58,821 bases of DNA from Oscillospiraceae bacterium (GTDB lineage: Bacteria; Bacillota; Clostridia; Oscillospirales; Ruminococcaceae), in contig JAFWQJ010000025.1 of assembly GCA_017545185.1 (NCBI GenBank), forward strand, positions 1-58,821. The letters are read 5' to 3'. Made by a program: the position numbers and the translations under genes. The notes under the pieces are model-generated. The model was not told the origin of the DNA, ran no database searches, and was given only the letters and a program-made list of their open reading frames with translations. Below, piece by piece: positions 15,357-23,938 of the stretch; position 1 is the first letter of the stretch, and each line of letters opens with the position of its first letter.

Positions 15357-16949
15357 TCAGAGTTCACTGACGGCAGCCCGTTCTGCTGCAAGTCCTGCAC
15401 AATATACGTCCATATATCTGCCGATCCCGTCAAGATCGGACTGCTTCGGGGAAACGGTGATTCCCTGCATATCTGCAAACACATGACGGTTCAGATACTC
15501 GGAAAGCGTTTCCGCACGGTTTTCCCGCACCATATACGCGGCCAGCAGCGCAATGCCCCATGCACCGCCCTCGCCTGCCGACTGCATCAGCGTGACATCC
15601 GCATTCAGCACCGCAGCCAGAACCGGCTGAGTCACCGACGGATTCTTGAACAGTCCGCCGTGCGCGTAAATGCGGTCAAGCTGCACATGCTCCTCACGGA
15701 TCAGGATATCATTGCCGAGTTTCAGCGTCGCCATGCAGGAATACACCAGACTGCGCATCAGATCGGCTGCGTTGAACGGCGTATCCGGCGAGCGCATCAG
15801 CAACGGTCTGCCGCCTGCAAGTCCGGTGATCTGCTCTCCGGCAAAGTAATTGTAGGAGATGACGCTGCCGCAATCGGGACTTCCCTCTGCCGCAAGCGAA
15901 TAAAGCAGATCGTAAAGCGCACCCTTTGACAGCTCTTTTCCGGCAGCTTTCATCACCTGACCGAACATATTGACCCATGCGTCCAGATCGGATGAGCAGT
16001 TGTTGCAGTGCACCATTGCGACCGGATCGCCGGCCGGTGTTGTCACAATGTCGATCTCCCGGTGCACGGCACAGAGATTCCGTTCCAGCACGATCATCGA
16101 GAAGATCGAAGTTCCGGCAGACACATTGCCGGTTTTCGGCGTGATGCTGTTCGTCGCGGCCATACCGGTCTGCGCATCGCCCTCCGGCGGGCAGAACGGT
16201 ACGTCTGCCTGAAATGTTCCTGTCGGGTCAAGTAGTTTGGCACCTGCTTCCGTCAGTGTACCGGCGATCTCACCGACCGGTACGATCTCCGGCAGAATAT
16301 CGGTAAGACTCTGCTGAAACGGCGTATCAGCGGTCATATCCGCAAAGATACCGCACATTTTCGCATCATAGCCGCCGGTACCCGGGTCGATCGGGAACAT
16401 GCCGGATGCATCACCGACGCCGAGCACCTTTTTGCCGGTCAGCAGCCAGTGTACATATCCGGCGAGCGTCGTCAGGAAACGGATCTGCCCGACATGTGCT
16501 TCTCCGTTCAGGATCGCCTGATACAGATGCGCAATGCTCCACCGCTGCGGAATGTTGAACGCGAAAGCGTCCGTTAGCTTTTCCGCGGCTTCTTCGGTCA
16601 TGGTATTGCGCCATGTCCGGAACGGCGCCAGCAGATTGCCGTCCGCATCAAATGCAAGGTAGCCGTGCATCATAGCCGAGATGCCGAAGCCTGCACAGGT
16701 CGTCAGCTTTTCGCCGTAGGTCTCCTCAACATTCTTCATCAGATCGGCAAAGCACGCCTGAAGCCCCTCTCGGACCGCATCCAGCGAATACGTCCAGACG
16801 CCGTCCGCAAGCTGGTTGCACCAGTCATGGACACCGGATGCAAGCGGCTGATGATCCGGCCCCGTCAGCACCGCCTTGATGCGCGTGGAACCGAACTCAA
16901 TGCCGATACAGGTGTTCCCGTTATGAATCGCATTTTCTGTATTATTCAT
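15357..16949 (-). CDS. FGGY carbohydrate kinase, probable L-ribulokinase
   Basis: 530 residues, ATG 16949 after AAGGAG. The N-terminal phosphate motif is IGIEFGSTRIKAVLTG, the middle has TGNVSAGTSIFSM (second phosphate site), and the C-terminal adenosine motif is YAHGGLFKNP. These mark the FGGY sugar kinase fold. The place between the importer and araA, 16 bases before araA, makes L-ribulose the expected substrate. The sequence differs from E. coli AraB and may be nearer the xylulokinase branch used in clostridial arabinose operons, so no symbol is assigned. It lies three bases after the permease gene. Confidence 0.85.
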   Translation of the reverse strand: MNNTENAIHNGNTCIGIEFGSTRIKAVLTGPDHQPLASGVHDWCNQLADGVWTYSLDAVREGLQACFADLMKNVEETYGEKLTTCAGFGISAMMHGYLAFDADGNLLAPFRTWRNTMTEEAAEKLTDAFAFNIPQRWSIAHLYQAILNGEAHVGQIRFLTTLAGYVHWLLTGKKVLGVGDASGMFPIDPGTGGYDAKMCGIFADMTADTPFQQSLTDILPEIVPVGEIAGTLTEAGAKLLDPTGTFQADVPFCPPEGDAQTGMAATNSITPKTGNVSAGTSIFSMIVLERNLCAVHREIDIVTTPAGDPVAMVHCNNCSSDLDAWVNMFGQVMKAAGKELSKGALYDLLYSLAAEGSPDCGSVISYNYFAGEQITGLAGGRPLLMRSPDTPFNAADLMRSLVYSCMATLKLGNDILIREEHVQLDRIYAHGGLFKNPSVTQPVLAAVLNADVTLMQSAGEGGAWGIALLAAYMVRENRAETLSEYLNRHVFADMQGITVSPKQSDLDGIGRYMDVYCAGLAAERAAVSEL

Positions 16950-16952
16950 AAG

Positions 16953-18029
16953 TTACTCCTTGCTGCCGGCAGCAGCGGAAAGGTTCGCACGCTTCCGCCG
17001 TGCAATGATGACACTCTGGATGATCAGGAACAGGCAGAGCATTGCAGCGATCGTAATGCCTGTCCACCATGCCTGATCGAGGCCGATCGAGGACACGATA
17101 TTCTGGATCAGCGCAAGCGACATTACACCGAACAAAGTGCCGATGATATTGCCGACGCCGCCTGTCAGCATCGTTCCGCCGATGATCGAGGACGCGATCG
17201 CGTTCATTTCCATACCGGCTGCATGGGTCGGAGAACCAGAGCCGACATGCATGAAATACACAAAGCCGCCGATACCGGCAAGAATGCCGCAGAGCAGATG
17301 CGAAAGGAAAACCGTCCGCTTGACGTTGATGCCGAGCATCAGTGCACTCTGTCTGTTGCCGCCGACTGCATAGAAATTGCGGCCGGTCCTTGTCCATTTC
17401 AGCACAAAGAACAGGATCGCAACGATCAGCAGCGCGACTACGACACCGATCTCAATATACGCGTCGATATAGTCGCCGCGCTTATTGTAGGAGCCGAGGA
17501 ACGGGATAATAATGCGCGCATCCTTCAGCCTCAGAAAGCCCTCGTGCGTAACATTGAACTGCTTGGTATTGACGATCGTTGTCATGCCGCGGGCAAAGAA
17601 CATGCCGGCCAGCGTCACGATAAACGGCTGAATATCCAGATATGCAACCAGATATCCCTGGACCAGACCGAATGCAAGGCCGATCCCGAGTGCCAGCAGC
17701 AGCGATCCGAACACGCTGCCGCCGTGATAATCAAGGTAAACCGCACAGCTCATGCTGACCAGCGCGGTCACACCGCCGACGGAAATATCAATGCCGCCGG
17801 TGATCATCACAAGGGTCATGCCGCAGGAAAGAATGATCAGCGCGGCATTTGCATTCAGAATGTTGAACAGTGTCTGCGGTTTCAGAAAGCCCTTCTGCAG
17901 GACAATCATCGCAAACAGATACATCAGGACAAATACGATGATCGTGATCGACATCAGCAGATTCGTATCTGTCATACTTCTGAGCCGTCCGAGCGGTGCG
18001 GTGCGGCTCTTTGCTGCATGATTTGCCAT
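16953..18029 (-). CDS. Sugar ABC transporter permease, YjfF-like
   Basis: 358 residues. The second of two close ATG codons (18029) is chosen, as AAGGAGG lies seven bases upstream; the first ATG is only one base from it. About eight to ten membrane helices. Family landmarks of the RbsC/AraH permease group are GGIDISVGGVTALVS and the C-terminal GGTMLTGGVGNIIGTLFG. Together with the preceding permease it forms a heterodimeric channel as in the E. coli YtfT-YjfF galactofuranose importer. Confidence 0.9.
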   Translation of the reverse strand: MANHAAKSRTAPLGRLRSMTDTNLLMSITIIVFVLMYLFAMIVLQKGFLKPQTLFNILNANAALIILSCGMTLVMITGGIDISVGGVTALVSMSCAVYLDYHGGSVFGSLLLALGIGLAFGLVQGYLVAYLDIQPFIVTLAGMFFARGMTTIVNTKQFNVTHEGFLRLKDARIIIPFLGSYNKRGDYIDAYIEIGVVVALLIVAILFFVLKWTRTGRNFYAVGGNRQSALMLGINVKRTVFLSHLLCGILAGIGGFVYFMHVGSGSPTHAAGMEMNAIASSIIGGTMLTGGVGNIIGTLFGVMSLALIQNIVSSIGLDQAWWTGITIAAMLCLFLIIQSVIIARRKRANLSAAAGSKE

Positions 18030-18062
18030 GCTCATCCCTCCTTCGCACGTATTGTTTTCCGG

Positions 18063-19160
18063 TCAGGCAGACGGAACTGTCTGCTTGGTATTCCGCAGCT
18101 TTTTCACAAATGCGGAAAGCTTTTCTCTGACAGTCGGCGCACTCAGCACGACCAGCACGATGACCACGATCGCCTTATAGGCAGAAAGGGAATCGGACTG
18201 GATGTCGAACTTGTACAGCGTCGTTGTCAGGAACTGGATCACATACGCACCGAGGATAGATGCAGGCATGTTGAATTTGCCGCCGCCCAGCGCATTTCCG
18301 CCGAGTGCGACTGCAAGGATCGCGTCCATTTCAATGTCCTTCGCGATCACGGAATAGTTGATCATACCGAGACGGGCGACCTTGATAAAACCGGAGACCG
18401 CAACGCAGAGTCCGAGCAGAACATAGGTCACAAGCTTGATGAGCTCCGGATTCAGGCCGTTTAAGCGGGAGGTCTTTTCATTGATGCCGACCGACTGCAC
18501 ATAAAGCCCGAGATTCGTGAATTTCAGCAATGCCCATGTTACAATGAAGCACCCGACTGCAAAGAAACACGGTGCCGGGATCGGGATGCCGGGCAAAAAG
18601 TTGCCGAATGCCTTGAATCCGGCGTCGGATGTGACAGGCAGCTCATTGTGATTGATCCATGCCGCGATCGAACGGCCTGCCGTAAACAGAATCAGCGTGG
18701 CGACCATTGGCTGGATCTTGAAAAACGCGACCAGTGCGCCGTTGAATGCGCCGAAGATCATCGCGACGACACAGGCAACAAGAACTGCGACAATGATCGG
18801 GGCCTGGAGGCCGTCCGTGCTTTCGCCGGTCCCGCAGAGGATACGGAGGATCACGCTGCCCGCGATCGCGATCGCCGCACCGACGCTGATATCCTGTCCG
18901 CCGGATGCTGCCGTCACCAGCGTCATGCCGATCGCCAGAATGGCAAGCTCGGTGCCGTAGTCAATGATCGTGATCGGATAGCCCTTCAGCACGGGATTGC
19001 CCGCGCTGTTATAGCCGAATGTAATGCGGAAAAAAGAGGGGTCAACGATCAGATTGAAGATCGCCAGAAGCAGCAAAGCCGCGATTGGAATCACGATCTG
19101 ATGCCGCAGCAGTCCGGAAAGGAATGACTCCCCTTTTCCCGGAGCAGATTTCGCTGTCAT
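18063..19160 (-). CDS. Sugar ABC transporter permease, YtfT-like
   Basis: 365 residues, with a multi-helix RbsC-type fold: TAASGGQDISVGAAIAIAG in the core and GLNPELIKLVTYVLLGLCVA in the coupling region. The start overlaps the ATPase stop by four bases (ATGA). Two distinct permeases in one operon set this system apart from ribose or xylose importers with one permease, and match the Ytf furanose-type importer. Confidence 0.9.
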   Translation of the reverse strand: MTAKSAPGKGESFLSGLLRHQIVIPIAALLLLAIFNLIVDPSFFRITFGYNSAGNPVLKGYPITIIDYGTELAILAIGMTLVTAASGGQDISVGAAIAIAGSVILRILCGTGESTDGLQAPIIVAVLVACVVAMIFGAFNGALVAFFKIQPMVATLILFTAGRSIAAWINHNELPVTSDAGFKAFGNFLPGIPIPAPCFFAVGCFIVTWALLKFTNLGLYVQSVGINEKTSRLNGLNPELIKLVTYVLLGLCVAVSGFIKVARLGMINYSVIAKDIEMDAILAVALGGNALGGGKFNMPASILGAYVIQFLTTTLYKFDIQSDSLSAYKAIVVIVLVVLSAPTVREKLSAFVKKLRNTKQTVPSA

Positions 19161-20668
19161 TCCTTTTCACCTCCTGCAATGGTATTCATAATGGTATTCT
19201 GTGTCAGCTGATCGCCGGTCAGCTCACCGACCTGCTTCCTGTCACGCATGACGATCAGACGGGAGCAGGTACGGAGCATTTCGTCTGTTTCAGAGGAAAT
19301 GAACGTCACGCTCATGCCTTCGGAAGCGAGCTTCAGCACCAGCTTCTGAATATCGATCTTTGTGCCGACGTCGATGCCGCGGGTCGGTTCATCGAGAATC
19401 AGATATTTCGGATGCGTCAGCAGCCAGCGTCCAAGAATGACCTTCTGCTGGTTGCCGCCCGACAGCGATTTGATCGGCGTATTGACGGAAGCGGTCTTGA
19501 CGTCAAGAAGCTTGATGTATTCATCCGCAAACTTGATCTGCTGTGCCTTTGAGAACGGCTTGAAGAAGCCTGTCTTGACCTGCAAAGCAAGAATGATGTT
19601 CTCGCGGACGGACAGATCGCCGATGATGCCGTCGCGCTTTCTGTCCTCTGCCAGATACCCGATGCCGTTTTTCATGGCCTCGATCGGCTTGGTGATCTTC
19701 ACGGACTTGCCGTCCATTCTGACCTCACCGCCCGTGACCTTGTCCGCACCGAAGATCGCTCTGACAGATTCGCTGCGGCCGGAGCCGAGCAGTCCGGTAA
19801 AGCCGTTGACCTCGCCGCTGCGGATATAGAAATCAAACGGCTCAATGCCTTCTGAACTCGACAGGTTTTTGACCTCATAGACCGGAGCAGCCTTGCCTTC
19901 GCTGTAGACCGGAATATCATTCTTGATATCCGCCATGTCGTCCAGCTCCTTGCCGAGCATCTTGGAAACGAGCTCGACACGCGGCAGGTTTTCGATCGCG
20001 TATTCACCGACCAGCTTGCCGTCCCGCAGAACTGTGATCTTGTCGCAGACCTCATAGACCTGATCGAGGAAGTGCGTAACGAAGATAATGCCGACGCCGC
20101 GCTTCTTGAGATCGCGCATCAGCTGAAACAGTTTTGCGACTTCGGATTCGTCCAGCGACGAGGTCGGCTCGTCGAGAATCAGCACGCGGCAGTCCATGTC
20201 AACCGCTCTCGCGATCGCAACCATCTGCTGAACTGCGATCGAGCAGCTTGCAAGCTGCTGCGTCGGTTTGACGCGGATCCCGAGCGAATCCAGAAGCTTT
20301 CCTGCCTGCTGATTCATATTCCGCCAGTTCAGAAGCTTCTCCTCACCGCGCCCGAGAAAAATGTTTTCCGCAACGGAAAGATTCGGGCAGAGCGAAATCT
20401 CCTGATAAACGGTACTGATGCCCGCTCGCTGCGCTTCCTGCGGCGAACGGATCTGGACTGTCCCTTTTCCCTCGATCTGAATCTCACCGGCATCCATCGT
20501 ATAAACACCGGTCAGCACCTTGATCAGAGTTGATTTTCCGGCGCCGTTTTCGCCCATGAGCGCATGGATCTCCCCTTTACAAAGCCGGAAGTCCACGTTC
20601 TGGAGTGCCTTGACGCCCGGGAAGGATTTATAGATTCCGTGCATTTCCAGCACAGAGCCCTCACGCAT
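19157..20668 (-). CDS. Sugar ABC transporter ATP-binding protein, YtfR-like
   Basis: 503 residues with two ABC domains. The ATG at 20668 starts MREGSVLEMHGIYKSFPGVKAL; AGAGGGTG is upstream. The first half has Walker A GENGAGKST, Walker B VLILDEPTSSLDE and His in FVTHFLDQ. The second half has a degenerate Walker A (TGLLGSGRSE), signature LSGGNQQKV and LILDEPTRGIDVGTK, the normal asymmetry of monosaccharide importers. It would power import by the two permeases. Confidence 0.94.
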   Translation of the reverse strand: MREGSVLEMHGIYKSFPGVKALQNVDFRLCKGEIHALMGENGAGKSTLIKVLTGVYTMDAGEIQIEGKGTVQIRSPQEAQRAGISTVYQEISLCPNLSVAENIFLGRGEEKLLNWRNMNQQAGKLLDSLGIRVKPTQQLASCSIAVQQMVAIARAVDMDCRVLILDEPTSSLDESEVAKLFQLMRDLKKRGVGIIFVTHFLDQVYEVCDKITVLRDGKLVGEYAIENLPRVELVSKMLGKELDDMADIKNDIPVYSEGKAAPVYEVKNLSSSEGIEPFDFYIRSGEVNGFTGLLGSGRSESVRAIFGADKVTGGEVRMDGKSVKITKPIEAMKNGIGYLAEDRKRDGIIGDLSVRENIILALQVKTGFFKPFSKAQQIKFADEYIKLLDVKTASVNTPIKSLSGGNQQKVILGRWLLTHPKYLILDEPTRGIDVGTKIDIQKLVLKLASEGMSVTFISSETDEMLRTCSRLIVMRDRKQVGELTGDQLTQNTIMNTIAGGEKE

Positions 20669-20693
20669 TTCAATCACCCTCTTCTCACTGTAG

Positions 20694-20742
20694 AAAAAGG
20701 GCGCAGGAGACATACATATCTATATGCCGCCAGCGCCCTTTT
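20694..20742 (-). terminator. Attenuator-like hairpin between binding-protein and ATPase genes
   Basis: AAAAGGGCGC (20695-20704) pairs with GCGCCCTTTT (20733-20742), and on the minus strand the stem ends in T residues. It lies inside the operon, after the binding-protein stop. Such partial terminators, or the mRNA ends they make, keep the binding protein more abundant than the membrane subunits. Confidence 0.75.
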
Positions 20743-20785
20743 CGCTAATTGGTTCCCCCTAAGTGACGTTGATTCTTTTTATTTA

Positions 20786-21781
20786 TCAGCCCTGACCGAT
20801 ACCGTACTGATCGACATCAGCCTGCGTGATCGTGGCAGCATCAAAGCCCTTTTCTTCCATGATGATCTTCTTCGGAGAAACGGTCTCGCCGTTTTCAAGC
20901 TTCGTAATGATCTCACGGATGTAAGAAGCCTGGAACGGGTTGCACTGACCGTCATAGTTCCAGTTCTTGTCGAGCAGCTCTTTCAGTGCCCACTTGTTGC
21001 AGTCAAAGCCCATGACGATGACATCCTTGCCGACGCCGTGGGAGATGTTTGCCTTATCGAGTGCCGCCACAGCACCTTTTGCCATGTCGTCGTTCTCTGC
21101 GTAGATGACGTTGAAGCTCTTGCCTGCGTCGATCGCGGACTGCACGATCTGCTGTGCCTTTTCAGCGTTCCATTCAGCAGTCTGCTGGCTGACGATCGTC
21201 CAGCCGAGATCCTTTGCCGCCTGATCCAGAGCACCCGATCTGCCGATCTGTGCATCGGAACCCATAACGCCCTGAATGTGAATGACCTCGTACTTGTCAA
21301 GGTTCTGACCCTTCAGCCACTCGACAGCCGTTTCGCCTTCCTTCGCCATATCGGAGACGACCGATGCTTCATAAAGGTCATCGGAAGCATCAACGGTACG
21401 GTCGAACAGGATCACCTTGACGCCGGCCTTTTTTGCATCCTGAAGCACGCCGTCCCAGCCGGCCGTTCCTGCTGCTGAAAGCAGAAGATAATCGACCTCG
21501 TCCTGAATGAACTTCTGTGCAAAGTCGATCTGCTCATCGTTCTTCAGGCTGTACTTGAACTGTGCGTCAAAGCCGTTTGCCTCAGTAAACGTGTTCTGAA
21601 GATCGTTGACGTTTGCCGTGCGGTATCCGGACTCGTTCGGGTCATTGTTGATGACGCCGACCTTGATCAGTCCTTTCTTGCCGCCGCTGCCGCCGTTTCC
21701 GCCGGTCTGTCCGCAAGCTGTCAGTGCTGCACAGCAGATCACTGCTGCGGCTGCTGCCAAAAAGATTCTTCCTGCTTTCAT
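20786..21781 (-). CDS. Sugar ABC transporter substrate-binding lipoprotein, YtfQ-like
   Basis: 331 residues, ATG 21781 with AAGGAGTG. Lipobox ALTAC, so Cys23 is the predicted lipid anchor, followed by a Gly-rich linker. The rest is a type 1 periplasmic-binding fold: IKVGVINNDPNESGYR at the start, AAGTAGWDGVLQDAKKAGVKVILFDRTVD, and NVIYAENDDMAKGAVAALDKA. It resembles YtfQ of E. coli, which binds galactofuranose. With araA downstream, arabinofuranose or a related pentose is the likely ligand. First gene of the operon. Confidence 0.92.
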   Translation of the reverse strand: MKAGRIFLAAAAAVICCAALTACGQTGGNGGSGGKKGLIKVGVINNDPNESGYRTANVNDLQNTFTEANGFDAQFKYSLKNDEQIDFAQKFIQDEVDYLLLSAAGTAGWDGVLQDAKKAGVKVILFDRTVDASDDLYEASVVSDMAKEGETAVEWLKGQNLDKYEVIHIQGVMGSDAQIGRSGALDQAAKDLGWTIVSQQTAEWNAEKAQQIVQSAIDAGKSFNVIYAENDDMAKGAVAALDKANISHGVGKDVIVMGFDCNKWALKELLDKNWNYDGQCNPFQASYIREIITKLENGETVSPKKIIMEEKGFDAATITQADVDQYGIGQG

Positions 21782-21830
21782 AAATTTTCACTCCTTCTGA
21801 TATCCTTAACAGGCTCTCCCAGCCCGTTAA

Positions 21831-21870
21831 CTTGTAATTACATTATAAACAATATGTTCGTACATTTATA
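21831..21870 (-). promoter_or_regulatory. Promoter and AraR-like operator of the arabinose operon
   Basis: A minus-strand TATAAT (21842-21847) overlaps a box CTTGTAATTACATTATA (21831-21847). A second box, ATATGTTCGTACATTTA (21852-21868), sits where the -35 should be. Both resemble AraR operators (ATTTGTACGTACAAAT in Bacillus). No good -35 hexamer is seen, so the promoter may need an activator such as the AraC-type protein encoded upstream. Confidence 0.6.
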
Positions 21871-21900
21871 CCGATAAAATCAACCAATATGTAGAAAATT

Positions 21901-22617
21901 TTATGCCGTTGTCTGATTATCCGGACAAATATTAACATCCGCCTGAAATTTCCGCGGAGTTTGTCCGGTCTGCTTTTTGAAGATCTGACTGAAATACCGG
22001 TAATCGCGGAAGCCGACCTCATAAGCGATCTCGCAGATCAGCTTTGAGGTGCTGCAAAGAAGCTCCTTCGCTTTTCTGATCCTGATTTCTGTCAGATACT
22101 CCGTGAAATTCCGCTTCATTTCCCGCTTGAACAGTGCGCTCAGATACGTCGGGCTCAGTCCGACATATTCCGCAGTTGTCTTGAGGGAAATGTCCTCGTT
22201 CATGTAATTGGCGTCCATATACGACTTGGCCTTTTTGACCAGATCATTGCCGTTTTCCGTCGCAGATTCGATCCGCCAGCGAATACACTGCTCAATCAGT
22301 GTATGCAGATACTCAGTTGTACTGTCAATTGTCTGCAGTTTCCCGGAGATCTCATCTATGGAACCGAACCGGGAAACAAACTGCTCGGCAGGGATCCCGA
22401 AATCGCTCGTGACGCGGCGTGCGGCGATATACACATCCATGCCAACATAAAGCCGCAGCATCAGCGATTTCATCTGACGGAAATGGACCTGTTCCAGATA
22501 TTCCTCGAGAACATCGCGGCAGCTTTCCAGCCTGCCGTACCGGAGCAGGCCGTCGATCTGTGCGGTATCCAGACGCCTGACATCACAATCATCCAATATG
22601 ACCGGTGCCTGTGTCAT
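21901..22617 (-). CDS. AraC family regulator, YesN-like without receiver domain
   Basis: 238 residues. The last 100 residues are a full AraC DNA-binding domain with two helix-turn-helix units (LKTTAEYVGLSPTYLSALFKREM and CEIAYEVGFRDYRYFSQIFKKQTGQTPRKF). The N-terminal 130 residues are helical and resemble the linker of YesN-type response regulators, but there is no receiver domain and no phosphorylation Asp. It follows the AraR-type gene by 30 bases on the same strand, and the arabinose operon starts 120 bases further on. Role as an activator of that operon is inferred. Confidence 0.85.
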   Translation of the reverse strand: MTQAPVILDDCDVRRLDTAQIDGLLRYGRLESCRDVLEEYLEQVHFRQMKSLMLRLYVGMDVYIAARRVTSDFGIPAEQFVSRFGSIDEISGKLQTIDSTTEYLHTLIEQCIRWRIESATENGNDLVKKAKSYMDANYMNEDISLKTTAEYVGLSPTYLSALFKREMKRNFTEYLTEIRIRKAKELLCSTSKLICEIAYEVGFRDYRYFSQIFKKQTGQTPRKFQADVNICPDNQTTA

Positions 22618-22647
22618 ATACCATCACCACCTGTTCGCCTCAGCCGG

Positions 22648-23733
22648 TCAGCGTTTTTCAAATGTTCTGACGGACTCTCTGACGATCAGCTCCGGATGGA
22701 AAATGACATCCTCGTGGGCGTCATCCGGTGCGCTCATCTGCTCGATCAGCTTTCTGGCCACACGTTCGCCGAGCACCTTATGCGGGTGATGTACGGTCGT
22801 CAGCGGCACATCGCAGAGCGTGGAGAACTTGGAATCGTCGATGCCAACAACCGAAACGTCATCCGGCACCTTGATATCGTTCTCACGGCAGAAGCGCAGC
22901 AGGTTGACCGCAAGCTCGTCGTTGTAGCAGACAATTGCTGTCGAGTTGACCAGCATTTCCAGGAGCTTTGTCCGTGCATATTTGAAAATGTAGCTCTTTT
23001 CCGCGGTCGCAAACCACAGAACATCTTTTTCCGCAGTACGGATATTGTGCGCGATGCAACTCTTCATGAAGCCGCCGTAGCGCTTGTGTCCCTGAATGTC
23101 ATCCAGCGCAAAAATGCCGGAGATCCGCTGATGTCCGCAGTCAAACAGATAATTTGTGACGATCTCGCCGGCCGCCTCATCGTCCATTGCGACATACGGA
23201 AAATCGGACCACGGATATTTTGCGTTGAAAAACACCAGCGGGATGTGCTGTTCCTTGATCTCACGGTACAGCTGCATGTTCGGATTCGGCAGTGCGCTCT
23301 TGGACGGCTCGACGATCAGTCCCTGCACGCCGTTCGCGATCATTGTACGGAGCGCCTGTGCTTCCTCGTAGACCTGATTGTGCGTGGTCGAAAGCTGCAT
23401 GACGATCCCGGCGTCATTGAGCACGCGTTCGATGCCCGTCACGATCTGCGGGAAAATATAATCGCTGAAATACGTCGAGATCACACCGACGCGCTTCGGC
23501 TGTTCCGACTGCTGCACTGCAACATTCTTCACATAGGTGCCGCTTCCGCGCACACGGGAGATGACATTTTCGTTTTCCAGACATTTCAGCGCCTGACGGA
23601 CAGTTTGTCTGCTTACGCCGTGAATTGTACACAACTCTTTTTCAGACAGAAACCGGTCGTTCGGCTGCAGATGTTCCTTCGCGATATAGTTTTTTCCCCA
23701 TTCAACAATCGCAAGATACTTGTATTCTTCCAT
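22648..23733 (-). CDS. araR: AraR-type transcriptional repressor (GntR-LacI fusion)
   Basis: 361 residues. Residues 1-70 are a GntR winged helix (FLSEKELCTIHGVSRQTVRQALKCLENENVISRVRGSGTYV in two parts). Residues 75-361 are a LacI/GalR-type sugar-binding domain (KRVGVISTYFSDYIFPQIVTGIE, VPDDVSVVGIDDSKFS, TTVHHPHKVLGERVARKLIEQM). This exact fusion defines AraR, which releases DNA on binding L-arabinose. AraR-box-like repeats lie in its own promoter and before the transport operon, so autoregulation is expected. The call is strong; the ligand is inferred from the neighbours. Confidence 0.9.
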   Translation of the reverse strand: MEEYKYLAIVEWGKNYIAKEHLQPNDRFLSEKELCTIHGVSRQTVRQALKCLENENVISRVRGSGTYVKNVAVQQSEQPKRVGVISTYFSDYIFPQIVTGIERVLNDAGIVMQLSTTHNQVYEEAQALRTMIANGVQGLIVEPSKSALPNPNMQLYREIKEQHIPLVFFNAKYPWSDFPYVAMDDEAAGEIVTNYLFDCGHQRISGIFALDDIQGHKRYGGFMKSCIAHNIRTAEKDVLWFATAEKSYIFKYARTKLLEMLVNSTAIVCYNDELAVNLLRFCRENDIKVPDDVSVVGIDDSKFSTLCDVPLTTVHHPHKVLGERVARKLIEQMSAPDDAHEDVIFHPELIVRESVRTFEKR

Positions 23734-23779
23734 ACGAATACCCCCTGTTCTGAGGATCAGCAGGCTATACTGACCCTTA

Positions 23780-23857
23780 AGATGTATTTATTATAGCATA
23801 TATTTTGTTGTTTGTAAATACATCTTTCAGTACAAATTCACAATTTGTACATACATC
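23780..23857 (-). promoter_or_regulatory. araR promoter with AraR-box repeats
   Basis: Minus-strand TTTACA (23813-23818), 17-base spacer, TATAAT (23790-23795). The -35 lies inside a box TTTGTAAATACATC (23811-23824). A near-identical box ATTTGTACATACATC is at 23843-23857 and a reversed half box GATGTATTTA at 23781-23790, overlapping the -10. TACAAATTCACAATTTGTA (23831-23849) is palindromic. Confidence 0.8.
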
Positions 23858-23894
23858 CAAAAATCCGTTATCTGTTTTGTGCAGACTGCACAAC

Positions 23895-23938
23895 AGTAAA
23901 CAGGCTGCCCGGTTTGACCCGAACAACCTGTTTTTTCT
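23895..23938 (-). terminator. Hairpin terminator downstream of hemW
   Basis: AACAGGCTG...CCCGG and matching arms form an imperfect stem between the araR promoter region and the hemW stop (23938). The T-run is strong on the plus strand and weak on the minus strand, so function for hemW is moderate. Confidence 0.55.

Noticed and set aside
16665-18464. Plus-strand open frame of 599 codons in the arabinose operon
   Set aside because: Lies opposite a kinase and two permeases with clear motifs. Composition rich in His, Cys, Gln and Arg is typical of antisense frames.
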